Shown one piece after another: positions 1 through 8,439 of a DNA stretch of 57,779 bases. Under the pieces are notes generated by a model, which was not told where the DNA came from, did not search any database, and saw nothing but the letters and a program-made list of their open reading frames with translations. This stretch comes from an uncultured Granulosicoccaceae bacterium (GTDB taxonomy: Bacteria > Pseudomonadota > Gammaproteobacteria > Granulosicoccales > Granulosicoccaceae). The stretch lies in assembly GCA_938035945.1 (NCBI GenBank), contig CALHOU010000093.1, positions 1 to 57,779 on the forward strand, written 5' to 3'. Made by a program: the position numbers and the translations under genes. The number at the start of each line of letters is the position of its first letter. The first letter of the stretch is position 1.

Positions 1-930
1 AATCAGCTGGGCGCCGAAGGCGAAGAAGCCGATGAGAACTCGATTTCTCAACGTCGAGCCGATGCAGCCGTATTAATGGCTGAAACCAGTTTGCAAAACG
101 CGGGTAAAGCGATTGCTAGCGCTGATCGGTATCAAGTGAGTGTTAATGTTGATATCGATGAACTTGCAAAAACCAATAGCAGCAACTCAACACGGTCCAA
201 CGAAACATGCCCAGCAAAATGCCCAGCAAAACGACCAACCCTAAACGGCGTAGGCCCAATCGCTACCGAAACAGCAAGGCGCATCGCCTGTGATTGCAGT
301 GTTTCAATAAACAAAATCAGTAAAACAGAACCCGCTAGCATTGGCCGCAAATCGAGAATATGGCCAAGCGCCATGTCGCGCGCAATTAAAGAACGCGACC
401 AGCACTGCGCATGGCCTGGGTGCACGCATTCTCATAATTTACATATTCATCACATCAAACACTGGGCTGACGGTGGTGAAACTTCTGTTCAAAACGGCGT
501 GTGCTTATGCCCGTATCACCATACTTTAGTGCATGAAGGAGGCTTCACCGTTGAACGGGTTGAGGAAAATTCGATTTGGGAACATGCGCAGTTCATCAAT
601 CAACAGCGCAATGCCGACTTTAGCGTGTTTGATTTTGAACATGCATTGCGCAACGATAAAGATTCGTTCAACACGGTTCGAAATTTATCACCTACTCGCT
701 TTCGTTTTCTATTTTTGGATGCCAATGGTGAGGCTGTATCAGGTCGATCAAGCGATGATGATCAAGATGAGGTATCCACTTTGGGTGCTGCTAATACTAA
801 AAAATTTACTTCCGTTTCTGATGGTGAGTATACATATGTATATTCAAACGGCCCCAAGGTAGAAGCACTACACGCACATGTTCAAGCGTTTACCTATGAC
901 GCTCCAGCAAGTTATGTTATGAATGGGTGA
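1..930 (+). CDS. HNH endonuclease, DUF222/13E12 type (5' end outside window)
   Basis: The frame is open from base 1, so the gene begins before the window. The first ATG, at base 76, is internal: the codons before it encode a QRRADAAVLMAE-like stretch typical of the DUF222 (13E12 repeat) family. The HNH/McrA-like nuclease core follows a Cys pair (CAWPGC, near residue 136 counted from base 1): HIHHIKHWADGG, then a conserved Asn and LCPYHHTLVH. These are the zinc-binding Cys and His residues and the catalytic His expected of the fold. A 100-residue tail after the core is not conserved in any way I recognise. Such genes are common and often multicopy in bacterial chromosomes; their role (selfish, repair or defence) is mostly unknown. 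The nuclease assignment is solid, but the biological role is not. Confidence 0.85.
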   Translation, partial: NQLGAEGEEADENSISQRRADAAVLMAETSLQNAGKAIASADRYQVSVNVDIDELAKTNSSNSTRSNETCPAKCPAKRPTLNGVGPIATETARRIACDCSVSINKISKTEPASIGRKSRIWPSAMSRAIKERDQHCAWPGCTHSHNLHIHHIKHWADGGETSVQNGVCLCPYHHTLVHEGGFTVERVEENSIWEHAQFINQQRNADFSVFDFEHALRNDKDSFNTVRNLSPTRFRFLFLDANGEAVSGRSSDDDQDEVSTLGAANTKKFTSVSDGEYTYVYSNGPKVEALHAHVQAFTYDAPASYVMNG

Positions 931-1024
931 GACAAAATTGGTATTAGAATAATTTTTAGAGTAATCCGTATTCCAATACTTTTCACGAATATCTTGATCA
1001 CTGAGATTATGCAAGCACGTAGGT

Positions 1025-2245
1025 TCAATGTAAATTTCGTAGCTTGTTTTCCAAAAATAATTTACTGGCGCTGTTTTGGGAAAGCTCAATGGCCATTTCA
1101 TACATACGCTTTGCATTATCTATCTGCCCCAACTGGCTGAGTATTCCAGCATAGGCTGCGTAAAACGGTTGAAACGTTTTTAAATCGCTCTCAAGCTCCT
1201 CAACTTTACTTAACGCTAATTCAGGTTGTCCAAGTTCCGCCATGACGGTTGCCCAGTTAAGTGCGACGACTGGTGTGGGTTCATGTGCCCAGAGTGAACC
1301 ATAGAGTAGTGAAATTTGTTCCCAATCGGGAACGCTTCCCATCATGTGGCAATCGGCGATAGCCGCTTTGATTTGATAGGGTCCGGGGCGGCCTCGCACG
1401 ATGGCTTGAGATAAAATTTCGCGTGCTTCTTCTACCTTACGCATGTCCCATTGATCACGATTTTGTTCTGCCGGCGGCACCATCGCGCCATCGCTGCCGA
1501 TGCGAGCCGTGCTTCTGGCATCGGTTAACAATACCAGTGCTAAAGCACCCTCGATTTCAGGGTCATCTGGTCGCAACCGGTCGAGAAGCCGCAATAAGAA
1601 TATCGCTTCTGCACAAAGATCTCTATCACTATCGTCCTCATTGACATAGCCGGTTGTAAAGATAAGGTAGATGGTTGATAGAACTGAATCCAGGCGTGCA
1701 GGCCAATTCGCTTGATCAGGAATTTCAAATTCGATGTCTGCTTCACGAAGTTTTTCCTTGGCACGCGTTAGGCGTTGCCCCATGGTTTGTTCTTTGTCTA
1801 AAAAGGCTGCCGCAATTTCCCGGGTAGTTAGATGACAAACCGTACGCAGCGTTAAGCCAATGCGCGACTTTTCTTCAAGCAGAGGATGGCAGCACGTGAA
1901 GATTAAACGAAGACGATCATCTGGAATGGGTTCTTCATCGATGGTTTCAAAATGTGATGCACTGATTATCATAAGTTGATCCGCCTTTTTTCGATCGCGT
2001 TGAACTGCTCGCGCTCTATCGATTCCCTTGTTCAACCCTACTTTCATCAACCAACCGGTCGGTGAACTTGGAAGTCCAGAGCGCCCCCAATGCGACATGG
2101 CTGATATGCAAGCCTCTTGTAAAGCGTCTTCTGCGACTTGCAAATCTCCCAGTCGTGAAACGAGTCCGGCAATTAGCCGCCCCCGATCGTGACGTAGCAC
2201 ATCTTCGATGGCCTTGTTTATCGCGATGGGGGTGGTAATTGACAT
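1025..2245 (-). CDS. ECF42-type RNA polymerase sigma factor with C-terminal TPR-like extension
   Basis: This 406-residue protein starts with a sigma-70 region 2 (residues about 20-85, including RLGDLQVAEDALQEA and a GWL..VGLNKGIDRAR stretch) and region 4 (about 115-170, LTTREIAAAFLDKEQTMGQRL as the helix-turn-helix). A long C-terminal half follows (DUF6596-like plus TPR-like helices, about 190-400). That architecture and its length, twice that of an ordinary ECF factor, are typical of group ECF42. There is no anti-sigma gene; instead it lies 3 nt after a DGPF/YCII gene, the hallmark partner of ECF42. The extension is thought to control activity in place of an anti-sigma factor. A GGCAGG ribosome site lies in the end of the upstream gene, implying translational coupling. 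Confidence 0.9.
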   Translation of the reverse strand: MSITTPIAINKAIEDVLRHDRGRLIAGLVSRLGDLQVAEDALQEACISAMSHWGRSGLPSSPTGWLMKVGLNKGIDRARAVQRDRKKADQLMIISASHFETIDEEPIPDDRLRLIFTCCHPLLEEKSRIGLTLRTVCHLTTREIAAAFLDKEQTMGQRLTRAKEKLREADIEFEIPDQANWPARLDSVLSTIYLIFTTGYVNEDDSDRDLCAEAIFLLRLLDRLRPDDPEIEGALALVLLTDARSTARIGSDGAMVPPAEQNRDQWDMRKVEEAREILSQAIVRGRPGPYQIKAAIADCHMMGSVPDWEQISLLYGSLWAHEPTPVVALNWATVMAELGQPELALSKVEELESDLKTFQPFYAAYAGILSQLGQIDNAKRMYEMAIELSQNSASKLFLENKLRNLH

Positions 2246-2248
2246 GAT

Positions 2249-2608
2249 TTAGCCTGCCGGGTTGTAGTCCATCATGGCGCGAACTTCTATGGTTCCGAAG
2301 GTCGCAGACGGAATCATCTCGGCATATTTGATGGCGCTCTCCAAATCAGGTACATCAACAACGTAGTACCCACCTAAATATTCACGCGTTTCCGCAAATG
2401 GCCCATCCATTGTCTCGGTTTTACCAGCTTTTATACGAACGGATGTTGCAGTGTGCGGTTCGTTCAGGCTTTCCCCATCAACCAGCACACCATCGCTCTT
2501 CATTTTTTCGTTGGCGGCAAAGAACCCGCCCATCATGGTTTCAAATTCAGGCGTGCCGTAGGCTGGTTGCTGTTCTGGGTTGTTGTAAATCAAAAGCATG
2601 TATTTCAT
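2249..2608 (-). CDS. YCII-related DGPF-domain protein
   Basis: A 119-residue single-domain protein of the YCII/DGPF family. The signature MDGPFAETREYLGGYYVV is present around residues 65-83, and the start MKYMLLIYNN is typical. The start is supported by a GAGGAA ribosome site a few bases upstream of the ATG. Family members are small ferredoxin-fold proteins of unknown biochemical function, almost always encoded beside ECF42 sigma factors, as here. It is probably cotranscribed with the MAPEG gene upstream (35 nt gap) and the sigma factor downstream (3 nt). It is a likely target or modulator of the sigma factor, but that is inferred from genome context. Confidence 0.9.
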   Translation of the reverse strand: MKYMLLIYNNPEQQPAYGTPEFETMMGGFFAANEKMKSDGVLVDGESLNEPHTATSVRIKAGKTETMDGPFAETREYLGGYYVVDVPDLESAIKYAEMIPSATFGTIEVRAMMDYNPAG

Positions 2609-2643
2609 CGTTAGTTCCTCGTTTAAAGGTAGTTAATTTGGTA

Positions 2644-3036
2644 TTACAGTCCTAATAAATTTACCGCAATGCATATCATGAAATTTAATGTAGCAAGCAT
2701 ATTCGTACCATTCCCGACGTAGCGCAGCACGTGTGCGGCATTGTCTTTCTTTAGTCCGAATGGATGCGCGATTCGACCCAGTAGCAACAGTGCACCACCA
2801 ATATAAAGGTAAAGATTCGGTGCGCCCATTCCTTCAGAGAGCATCATTAGAATTAATAGAAAGCTGCTCCATTCAGCGCAGTTGCCGTGTTGGCGAATGC
2901 GGAGCAGCAGATCGGTATCACCACCGTCACCAATGGATTGACCAAGGGCTGCACGTTTAGCCGTTACTCGCATCCATAGAATCATGTAGATGACGGCGAC
3001 CGGCAGAGCGAATAGTGGGGTTACAGTGAATAGCAT
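2644..3036 (-). CDS. MAPEG family membrane protein
   Basis: A 130-residue membrane protein with about four hydrophobic helices. The MAPEG signature is readable: an RxRxHGN-like motif (RIRQHGNCAEWSSFLLILM), then GALLLLGRIAHPFG, followed by a last helix. MAPEG proteins include microsomal glutathione S-transferases and related detoxifying enzymes; bacterial members are mostly uncharacterised. It is first in a three-gene minus-strand unit with the DGPF protein and ECF42 sigma factor. An AGGA ribosome site precedes the ATG. The context suggests a membrane stress or detoxification function under ECF42 control, but the substrate is unknown. Confidence 0.85.
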   Translation of the reverse strand: MLFTVTPLFALPVAVIYMILWMRVTAKRAALGQSIGDGGDTDLLLRIRQHGNCAEWSSFLLILMMLSEGMGAPNLYLYIGGALLLLGRIAHPFGLKKDNAAHVLRYVGNGTNMLATLNFMICIAVNLLGL

Positions 3037-3070
3037 GAAAATGTCCTATTGTTGTGGTTTGTATCCTTAG

Positions 3071-3097
3071 GACGTCTGCTGGTAATGGTTTTCTACA
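3071..3097 (-). promoter_or_regulatory. possible ECF42-type promoter of the MAPEG-DGPF-sigma unit
   Basis: On the minus strand, TGTAGA (3092-3097) is followed 17 bases later by CGTC (3071-3074), about 35 bases upstream of the MAPEG start. As I recall, promoters proposed for ECF42 factors have a TGTCGA-like -35 and a CGTC/CGA-like -10 element, so this would fit autoregulation. The match is short and I could not score it against a background model. Confidence 0.3.
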
Positions 3098-3213
3098 TTG
3101 AGCTGAAAATAATTTTTATTTTTTTGTTTGGAAGCTTGTTCGTGTGGCTGAAAAACTCTCTATGTGACTGATTTAATTGTAAATAAAAAATATAAAGGAC
3201 AACAAACCCTTGC

Positions 3214-3945
3214 CTACAGGCGTTCACCTTTGGCGCGCTGAGCTTCGGTTAGTGCCACTCGGTTTCGCAGGTAAATCGGTAAGGCTTCACCGGCTGATTT
3301 TAAGTTTCCGGTTAGGACAAGCGGACTCGCCACACGCAACACATCCTGCGCATTGGGCCACGCATCGGGTACGTGTTGTACTAATTCTTCGAAGGTTAGC
3401 CCTTTACTTGCAATGCTCGTTTTTATTTCATCAATATATTCATCTGCACCGGTACCAAGCAAACTCCACATTTGTTTTTTATCATCGCTTGGTAAAACAA
3501 GATCGGCAGGAGGACACATACTGTCGGGGATGTGCGTTTGCGCATAGCCCGCCTCATCTATTACATAAGCCCCCCAATACACTTCAGACATTCTTGCATC
3601 GATGCACGCAATCGTATGTGTCGCTTGATGTGTTCGAGAAGCACCTTGCGCTAACGCTTGTAAGCTGGATATTGGAATAACGCCAATGTCGGCGCCAAAC
3701 GCAATGCCTTGCGTTGTTGCGGCTGCTATGCGAACGCCGGTAAAACTACCTGGGCCGCAGCCAAAGGCTATGCCATCTAAATCCGTGGCTTTTAAACCGG
3801 CATCACTTAACATTCTATCGATCATGGGCAGTAGTAACTGCGCATGTTTTTGCGGTGCTATACGATGATCAACTTGCACTTCATCGTTAATACATAGTGC
3901 AACGGAACAGGCATCGGTGGATGTGTCTAAGGCAAGTAATTTCAT
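3214..3945 (-). CDS. tsaB: TsaB, tRNA threonylcarbamoyladenosine biosynthesis protein
   Basis: A 243-residue protein beginning MKLLALDTSTDACSVAL, with the GCGPGSFTGVRIAAATTQG segment characteristic of TsaB. TsaB is a catalytically inactive ASKHA-fold partner of TsaD. With TsaE and TsaC it makes the t6A base at position 37 of ANN-decoding tRNAs. The gene overlaps the end of the upstream helicase gene by four bases (ATGA at 3942-3945), so the two are translationally coupled. This yoaA-tsaB order is common in gammaproteobacteria. Length and motifs are normal. Confidence 0.95.
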   Translation of the reverse strand: MKLLALDTSTDACSVALCINDEVQVDHRIAPQKHAQLLLPMIDRMLSDAGLKATDLDGIAFGCGPGSFTGVRIAAATTQGIAFGADIGVIPISSLQALAQGASRTHQATHTIACIDARMSEVYWGAYVIDEAGYAQTHIPDSMCPPADLVLPSDDKKQMWSLLGTGADEYIDEIKTSIASKGLTFEELVQHVPDAWPNAQDVLRVASPLVLTGNLKSAGEALPIYLRNRVALTEAQRAKGERL

Positions 3946-5915
3946 TCTGCTGGCCCTTCATCCTCTATGGCTTCTTCACGATAAGACTCGCGTTCCAGTC
4001 GAAAGAAGTTTTCAATTTCGCTTAGGTCTCTTGAAATTGGCATGGGTGGCAAGCTGTTGATGAACACTTCACCATAATGCTTAGTGCGAATGCGCGGGTC
4101 GCACAAGACCAAAATGCCTCTATCGGTTACATCGCGAATCAAACGACCTACACCCTGCTTTAATGCAATTGCCGCTTGTGGTAATTGGTATTCAAAAAAT
4201 GGATTACCGCCAGCTTGTTTCATGTGTTCAATTCGAGCGCCCATGACCGGGTCACCGGGTGAGCCAAATGGCAGCTTATCGATAACCACCACGGACAAGG
4301 CTTCACCACGCACATCCACACCTTCCCAAAAACTACTGGTGCCGAGCAGCACCGCGTTACCCATAGATTTAAACGCATCAAGCAATTCACTTTTAGGCAT
4401 TTGCCCTTGAGTAAAAATGGGAAAATCTAATTTGTTTTCCAGAAAACGACCGGCTTCATGCAAGGCGCGGTAACTGGTAAACAACAAAAACGTGCGGCCT
4501 TGGCTGGCTTCAATAATCGGCAGCACAGCTTGCATGGCAGAATTTGTGTAACCGGGGTGCTGTGGCTCTGGCAAACCTTCTGGCAAATAGAGCATAGCGT
4601 TATGTCGATAATCAAACGGGCTATCAACTAACAGTTCATCGGCCGACTCTATGCCTAAGTTGGTTTTGAAGTGACTAAAATCTCCACCGACCGCAAGCGT
4701 TGCCGAGGTAAAAATCCAACTCGCCGGCATGGCTTCCATCGCGCGTTTGAACGGCCCGGCAACGGTCATTGGTGTCATGTTTAAACTAAAGCCGGTTCTG
4801 TAAGTTTCGAACCAATGCACATACTCTTTGTTGGGTTCGTTAGCGGTAAACCGATCAAGAGAGGCTGCATGCTGTACCGCCCGGCGGTAACAACTTTCTA
4901 ATCCTTTACCGCGACTGGCAACGGATTCGAGCGTATCGCGTAGTGAACCTAACAACAGACTTAAGCGTTCAAGTTCACGATCAATGGCTGGGCGTTCTGC
5001 CACTGCCACCCACGCATCTCTGGTTGGTTCTATATCAAAGGCCAATCGAAAATGCCGTACACCGGTTTCAAGTTGGCTCGCCATATCGCGAAGCTCTGCC
5101 ATATCGGGTGCTTCATGCACTTGTTCGCCAACCGTATCGCGGGCCAGGTCAAGTAGTTGCCGGCTACTGAGTTTGCGGCCAAAGAACTGCGCGGCTATAT
5201 CCGGTAGTTGATGAGCTTCATCGATAATGAATGCATTCGCACTTGGTAGTAGCTCGCCGAAACCTTCATCTTTTAAAGATAAATCGGCACACAGTAAGTG
5301 ATGATTGACAACAACGATGTCAGACTCTTGCGCTTTTTTTCGAGCGCGGTGAATATAACAATCTTCCAAATCTTCAAACTCATGCTCAGAACAAAAGTCA
5401 TCGCTGGATGTTATAAAGCTCCAAACCATGGAGTCTTCGGGTACATGCAACACTTCAGCGATGTCACCGGTTTCAGTTGTGCGTGCCCAATCGTTAATGA
5501 TGCGCAAGTGGCCGGCGTTTTCTGCATTGTTCAATGCAGGGTGTCTTAACGCGCGTTGTAATCGATGTTTGCACAGATAGTTGGCACGGCCTTTTAATAA
5601 ACTTACTGTTGCTCCGGTGTTTAAGGCTTTTTTAACCATCGGCATATCTGAGTAGAACAGCTGATCTTGCAAGTGACGCGTGCCGGTAGAAATAATGATG
5701 CGTTGGCCTGAGTAAATGGCCGGTACAAGATAGGCAAACGTTTTACCTGTGCCAGTGCCCGCCTCCCCCACGAGTGTGCCTTTGTTTTCAAGCGCGGTGA
5801 AGATAGCTTCGGCTAAATGCTGTTGTTCTATACGAGGAGCAAAGCCAGGCAACAGTTGTGCGACGGGGCCGTCGTTGCCAAGAATGTCGGAAATGGAATC
5901 CATGGGTTTAAGCAT
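3942..5915 (-). CDS. yoaA: YoaA-like XPD/DinG family ATP-dependent DNA helicase
   Basis: I place the start at the ATG at 5915 (657 residues, beginning MLKPMDS) because an AAGGAGG site lies 5 bases upstream; an in-frame ATG at 5945 has no such site. Superfamily 2 motifs are clear: Walker A GEAGTGTGKT (residues 50-59), DEAH-type IIDEAHQLPD, and the C-terminal QGVGRLIR. The family normally has four cysteines holding a 4Fe-4S cluster. Here C115, C175 and C186 are present, but the third is replaced by Phe (F180), with a His at 178 as a possible stand-in. YoaA helps repair stalled replication forks and associates with the HolC clamp-loader subunit in E. coli. Helicase identity is certain; cluster status is not. 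Confidence 0.93.
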   Translation of the reverse strand: MLKPMDSISDILGNDGPVAQLLPGFAPRIEQQHLAEAIFTALENKGTLVGEAGTGTGKTFAYLVPAIYSGQRIIISTGTRHLQDQLFYSDMPMVKKALNTGATVSLLKGRANYLCKHRLQRALRHPALNNAENAGHLRIINDWARTTETGDIAEVLHVPEDSMVWSFITSSDDFCSEHEFEDLEDCYIHRARKKAQESDIVVVNHHLLCADLSLKDEGFGELLPSANAFIIDEAHQLPDIAAQFFGRKLSSRQLLDLARDTVGEQVHEAPDMAELRDMASQLETGVRHFRLAFDIEPTRDAWVAVAERPAIDRELERLSLLLGSLRDTLESVASRGKGLESCYRRAVQHAASLDRFTANEPNKEYVHWFETYRTGFSLNMTPMTVAGPFKRAMEAMPASWIFTSATLAVGGDFSHFKTNLGIESADELLVDSPFDYRHNAMLYLPEGLPEPQHPGYTNSAMQAVLPIIEASQGRTFLLFTSYRALHEAGRFLENKLDFPIFTQGQMPKSELLDAFKSMGNAVLLGTSSFWEGVDVRGEALSVVVIDKLPFGSPGDPVMGARIEHMKQAGGNPFFEYQLPQAAIALKQGVGRLIRDVTDRGILVLCDPRIRTKHYGEVFINSLPPMPISRDLSEIENFFRLERESYREEAIEDEGPAE

Positions 5916-5920
5916 CGGTG

Positions 5921-5927
5921 CCTCCTT
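5921..5927 (-). promoter_or_regulatory. ribosome binding site fixing the yoaA start
   Basis: On the minus strand AAGGAGG lies 5 bases before the ATG at 5915. It is a near-perfect complement of the 16S anti-Shine-Dalgarno sequence and favours this start over the ATG 30 bases upstream. Confidence 0.8.
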
Positions 5928-5980
5928 GCTCCGATTGATGATCAAAAAACGATTCTATTCGCGCGCTGCGCGAGTACCGC

Positions 5981-6463
5981 TTACCGATATTGATATTCCT
6001 GTACTTTCTTGTGAGCACTTCTTACACCAAGCAAATCGCCGCGCAAGCTTCGCGCATGTTCGATGATAAGCCAGTTACGGTGTAACAGGGCGGCATTTGG
6101 GCCGGCAAAGGTATTTGATTTGAGGGCAAAGTTCTCAGCCACGGCTGCCTGCTCGTTTTGGAGCTGAATTTCAGCCGCTCGGCTCCACAATATGCTGTTA
6201 CGCGGGCTTATCTCTAGTGCTTCGAAAAGGCGACGCAAAGCCAGATCAGTGTTTTCTTCAATTCGGGCTTGTTCGGCAGCTGACCACAGCTTCGCCACGC
6301 GCTCATCATCGGTGTCGTAGCGAATGCTGCCCTCAGGCAGTGTTTCCGAACTCAACGGCGCAACCGGCTGGGCGCTCTGAGCCGGTGGTTGCTGTAGGGC
6401 CGCGCAGCCGACACTGAGCATGGCTACGCCAAGAACCATCAGATTAACTACTTGTTTCTTCAT
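5981..6463 (-). CDS. small TPR-like lipoprotein
   Basis: Taking the start at MKKQVVNLMVLG (ATG at 6463) gives 160 residues with a classical lipoprotein signal ending in the lipobox LSVGC. An upstream in-frame ATG would add a non-signal-like extension of 17 residues. After a Pro/Gln/Ala-rich linker, the mature part (about residues 50-125) is helical and resembles tetratricopeptide repeats: ALRRLFEALEISPRNSILWSRAAEIQLQ. It would sit on the periplasmic side of a membrane. It lies 110 bases downstream of the OmpA-like lipoprotein and 65 bases upstream of yoaA on the same strand, so it probably belongs to the preceding surface-protein module. The exact function is unknown. Confidence 0.75.
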   Translation of the reverse strand: MKKQVVNLMVLGVAMLSVGCAALQQPPAQSAQPVAPLSSETLPEGSIRYDTDDERVAKLWSAAEQARIEENTDLALRRLFEALEISPRNSILWSRAAEIQLQNEQAAVAENFALKSNTFAGPNAALLHRNWLIIEHARSLRGDLLGVRSAHKKVQEYQYR

Positions 6464-6573
6464 CGTTCGTCTATGGGTTTGCATAAGGCCTACGCCAATT
6501 CCTAAGTCCATCATTTTGCCTGTTGTGCAACACGATCAGCAAGTGAGAATGCGTTAATTGCGCTTTTGTTCTA

Positions 6574-7110
6574 TTACTGAGTGATAACACTTATTTCAAT
6601 TCGTCTGTTTTGTGCCCGTCCGGCCGCAGTCATGTTGCTGACAATTGGTCGAGATTCGCCAAACCCAAAGGGTTTCAGTCGCTCACCATCAACCCCATTG
6701 GCGACCAAGTATTTGACCACAGACATCACTCGACGTTTAGATAAAGCAAGATTTTCTCTGGCCGAACCAAGATTGTCTGTGTGTCCGCCCAGTTGTAAAA
6801 CCACATCGGGGTGTTGATTGATCAATGTGACCAGCTTAGCCAGGGATTCTCGGCTACGGGCGTTGAGCGTGTCGCTGCCTGGCTCAAACTCAACCGCTTC
6901 GATACTGCCTCGGAACAAGGCACATCCCTTTTCATCAACTGGATTGGCCGGCGGTGTTAATGGGCATTGATCATCTGCATCTACGACCTTGTCGTTATCT
7001 TTATCCGATACCACTGGACGATAGGGTGTTGCCCCACAACCTACTAGCATCAATACACTAAGCACCGTCAGCACTAATTTGGTTGAAATTATTCTTTTTT
7101 TGTTTTTCAA
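6574..7110 (-). CDS. OmpA-family peptidoglycan-binding lipoprotein
   Basis: A 178-residue lipoprotein, if translation starts at the TTG at 7110; this gives MKNKKRIISTKLVLTVLSVL and a lipobox LVGC. An upstream in-frame TTG at 7128 is less signal-like, and no ATG is available. After the Cys comes a short Asp-rich calcium-binding segment of thrombospondin type 3 style (DKDNDKVVDADDQCP). The OmpA C-terminal domain follows (residues about 70-178), with GGHTDNLGSARENLALSKRR and the terminal GRAQNRRIEI. The domain binds diaminopimelate in peptidoglycan, tethering the outer membrane to the wall. It starts about 20 bases after the calcium-repeat protein ends, and both carry the same DxDxD repeat type, which suggests a shared surface assembly. 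Confidence 0.88.
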   Translation of the reverse strand: MKNKKRIISTKLVLTVLSVLMLVGCGATPYRPVVSDKDNDKVVDADDQCPLTPPANPVDEKGCALFRGSIEAVEFEPGSDTLNARSRESLAKLVTLINQHPDVVLQLGGHTDNLGSARENLALSKRRVMSVVKYLVANGVDGERLKPFGFGESRPIVSNMTAAGRAQNRRIEISVITQ

Positions 7111-7132
7111 GTGTTTCCCGCAGTCCAATCAT

Positions 7133-8341
7133 TCAAATTTTTATTCGACGCAGCGTGTAACGCCAGCCGAGTACCGTGATAGATAATACGGACAACAGCA
7201 ACAGAATCAAATCAATACCGCTTGATTGGACCGAACAGCCTGATGCATTCAGGCCGGTATTGATTAAACCACTGGTTGGGTCATCTGCCGACACGCCTGG
7301 AGGAATATCACTGCCCGGTCGCGGCACTGGGTTGCGATCGACCATTTCAACCGGTTCTGGTTCCGGGTCTGGTTGTGCTGCTGCAGGCACAGGTTCTGGC
7401 ACATTGATCGGAGCTTCGACTTCGCCTACCGCACTAGCTTGCGCAAATTCATCAACATGGTCAAAAACGCCATTGCCGTTAGCATCGGTGGCGACAAATG
7501 GCACCATTAAAATGGCGTCATCCATACCGTCCAGAACAGGTGAATCAAAAAAGTTATCGACAAACCCATCGTTATTAAAGTCGCTACCACCGGCTTCTAC
7601 AATATCAAATACGCCATCGTTGTCACTGTCATGATCCTGGAAATCGGGAAAGTCGGTTCCATCTGTATTGCGCGGAACGATATCTTCAACGCCATCGTCA
7701 TTGACATCACAGCAGGTTTCATCATTCGTGTTCTGTAAACGATCAGGGATACCATCACGACCGACACTGCCGGTGCTTATATCAAAGTCGATGCGTGCAT
7801 CATTATCACTGTCTAGTGATGGGTCAACACCGGCTTCTATTAAATCGGTTAAACCATCATTGTCAGAATCTAAGTCGAGCACATCAGGCAAGTTATCTTC
7901 AGGGTAGTCTGTGTTGACCAAGCTATATCGCATTTGACCGTTGTCTAGACCGGTCTCCAAGTCATCGTTAAATCCATTTAATCCAACGCGACCCAGAATG
8001 CGCCCGTTTACCACGCGCATGGAAGAAAAGTCGATGCCGATCACGACACCTGATTCTTGCCAGTCGAGCACGCCGTCGTTATCTGAATCCAGATCAAGCC
8101 GATCGGGAACGCCGTCACCGTCGGAATCAATATCTAACCCATTACTGGAAATTTCCAACACATCGGGTATGCCATCATTGTCGTCATCCACATCAACGGT
8201 ATCGACGACGCGATCACCATCGGCATCGTTGGCTGTGACCACGTTTTCATCTGGGCGTGGCATTGCGGTTGCCGAGCTCGCTAGCAAGCATAGGCTTAGC
8301 AAGGTGCACGACCCGAGCATTGTCGAATTTAAGATTTTCAT
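7133..8341 (-). CDS. secreted thrombospondin type 3 calcium-repeat protein with C-terminal anchor signal
   Basis: With the ATG at 8341 this is a 402-residue protein with an N-terminal Sec signal (cleavage after ASSATA). The body holds at least six acidic repeats of the type DSDGDGVPDRLDLDSDNDG and DLDSDNDGLTDLIEAG, each a thrombospondin type 3 calcium site. A Pro/Glu-rich linker (PEPVPAAAQPDPEPEPVE) follows. The C-terminus has a Gly-Cys motif (ASGCSV), one hydrophobic helix and a final basic cluster (RYTLRRIKI). This is the tripartite plan of C-terminal protein-sorting tails of the Cys-containing MYXO-CTERM/JDVT-CTERM kind. It likely sits on the cell surface next to the OmpA lipoprotein encoded downstream. 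Partner and role are unknown; an ORF extension through a TTG at 8365 is unlikely. Confidence 0.82.
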   Translation of the reverse strand: MKILNSTMLGSCTLLSLCLLASSATAMPRPDENVVTANDADGDRVVDTVDVDDDNDGIPDVLEISSNGLDIDSDGDGVPDRLDLDSDNDGVLDWQESGVVIGIDFSSMRVVNGRILGRVGLNGFNDDLETGLDNGQMRYSLVNTDYPEDNLPDVLDLDSDNDGLTDLIEAGVDPSLDSDNDARIDFDISTGSVGRDGIPDRLQNTNDETCCDVNDDGVEDIVPRNTDGTDFPDFQDHDSDNDGVFDIVEAGGSDFNNDGFVDNFFDSPVLDGMDDAILMVPFVATDANGNGVFDHVDEFAQASAVGEVEAPINVPEPVPAAAQPDPEPEPVEMVDRNPVPRPGSDIPPGVSADDPTSGLINTGLNASGCSVQSSGIDLILLLLSVLSITVLGWRYTLRRIKI

Positions 8342-8376
8342 TTGTAGCCAATATCCAGGGCGCAAAAGCCCGTCAA

Positions 8377-8395
8377 TAGTCTTTAAAAAAGACTA
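8377..8395 (-). terminator. AT-rich hairpin after guaA
   Basis: TAGTCTTT (8377-8384) pairs with AAAGACTA (8388-8395) across a 3-base loop, about 45 bases past the guaA stop codon and just before the next gene. It has no clear U-run, so it may be a weak terminator or an mRNA 3' end element. Confidence 0.35.
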
Positions 8396-8439
8396 GCAGA
8401 GGATTTCAAACACACAACGCCATTGGCGGCAAATTTACG

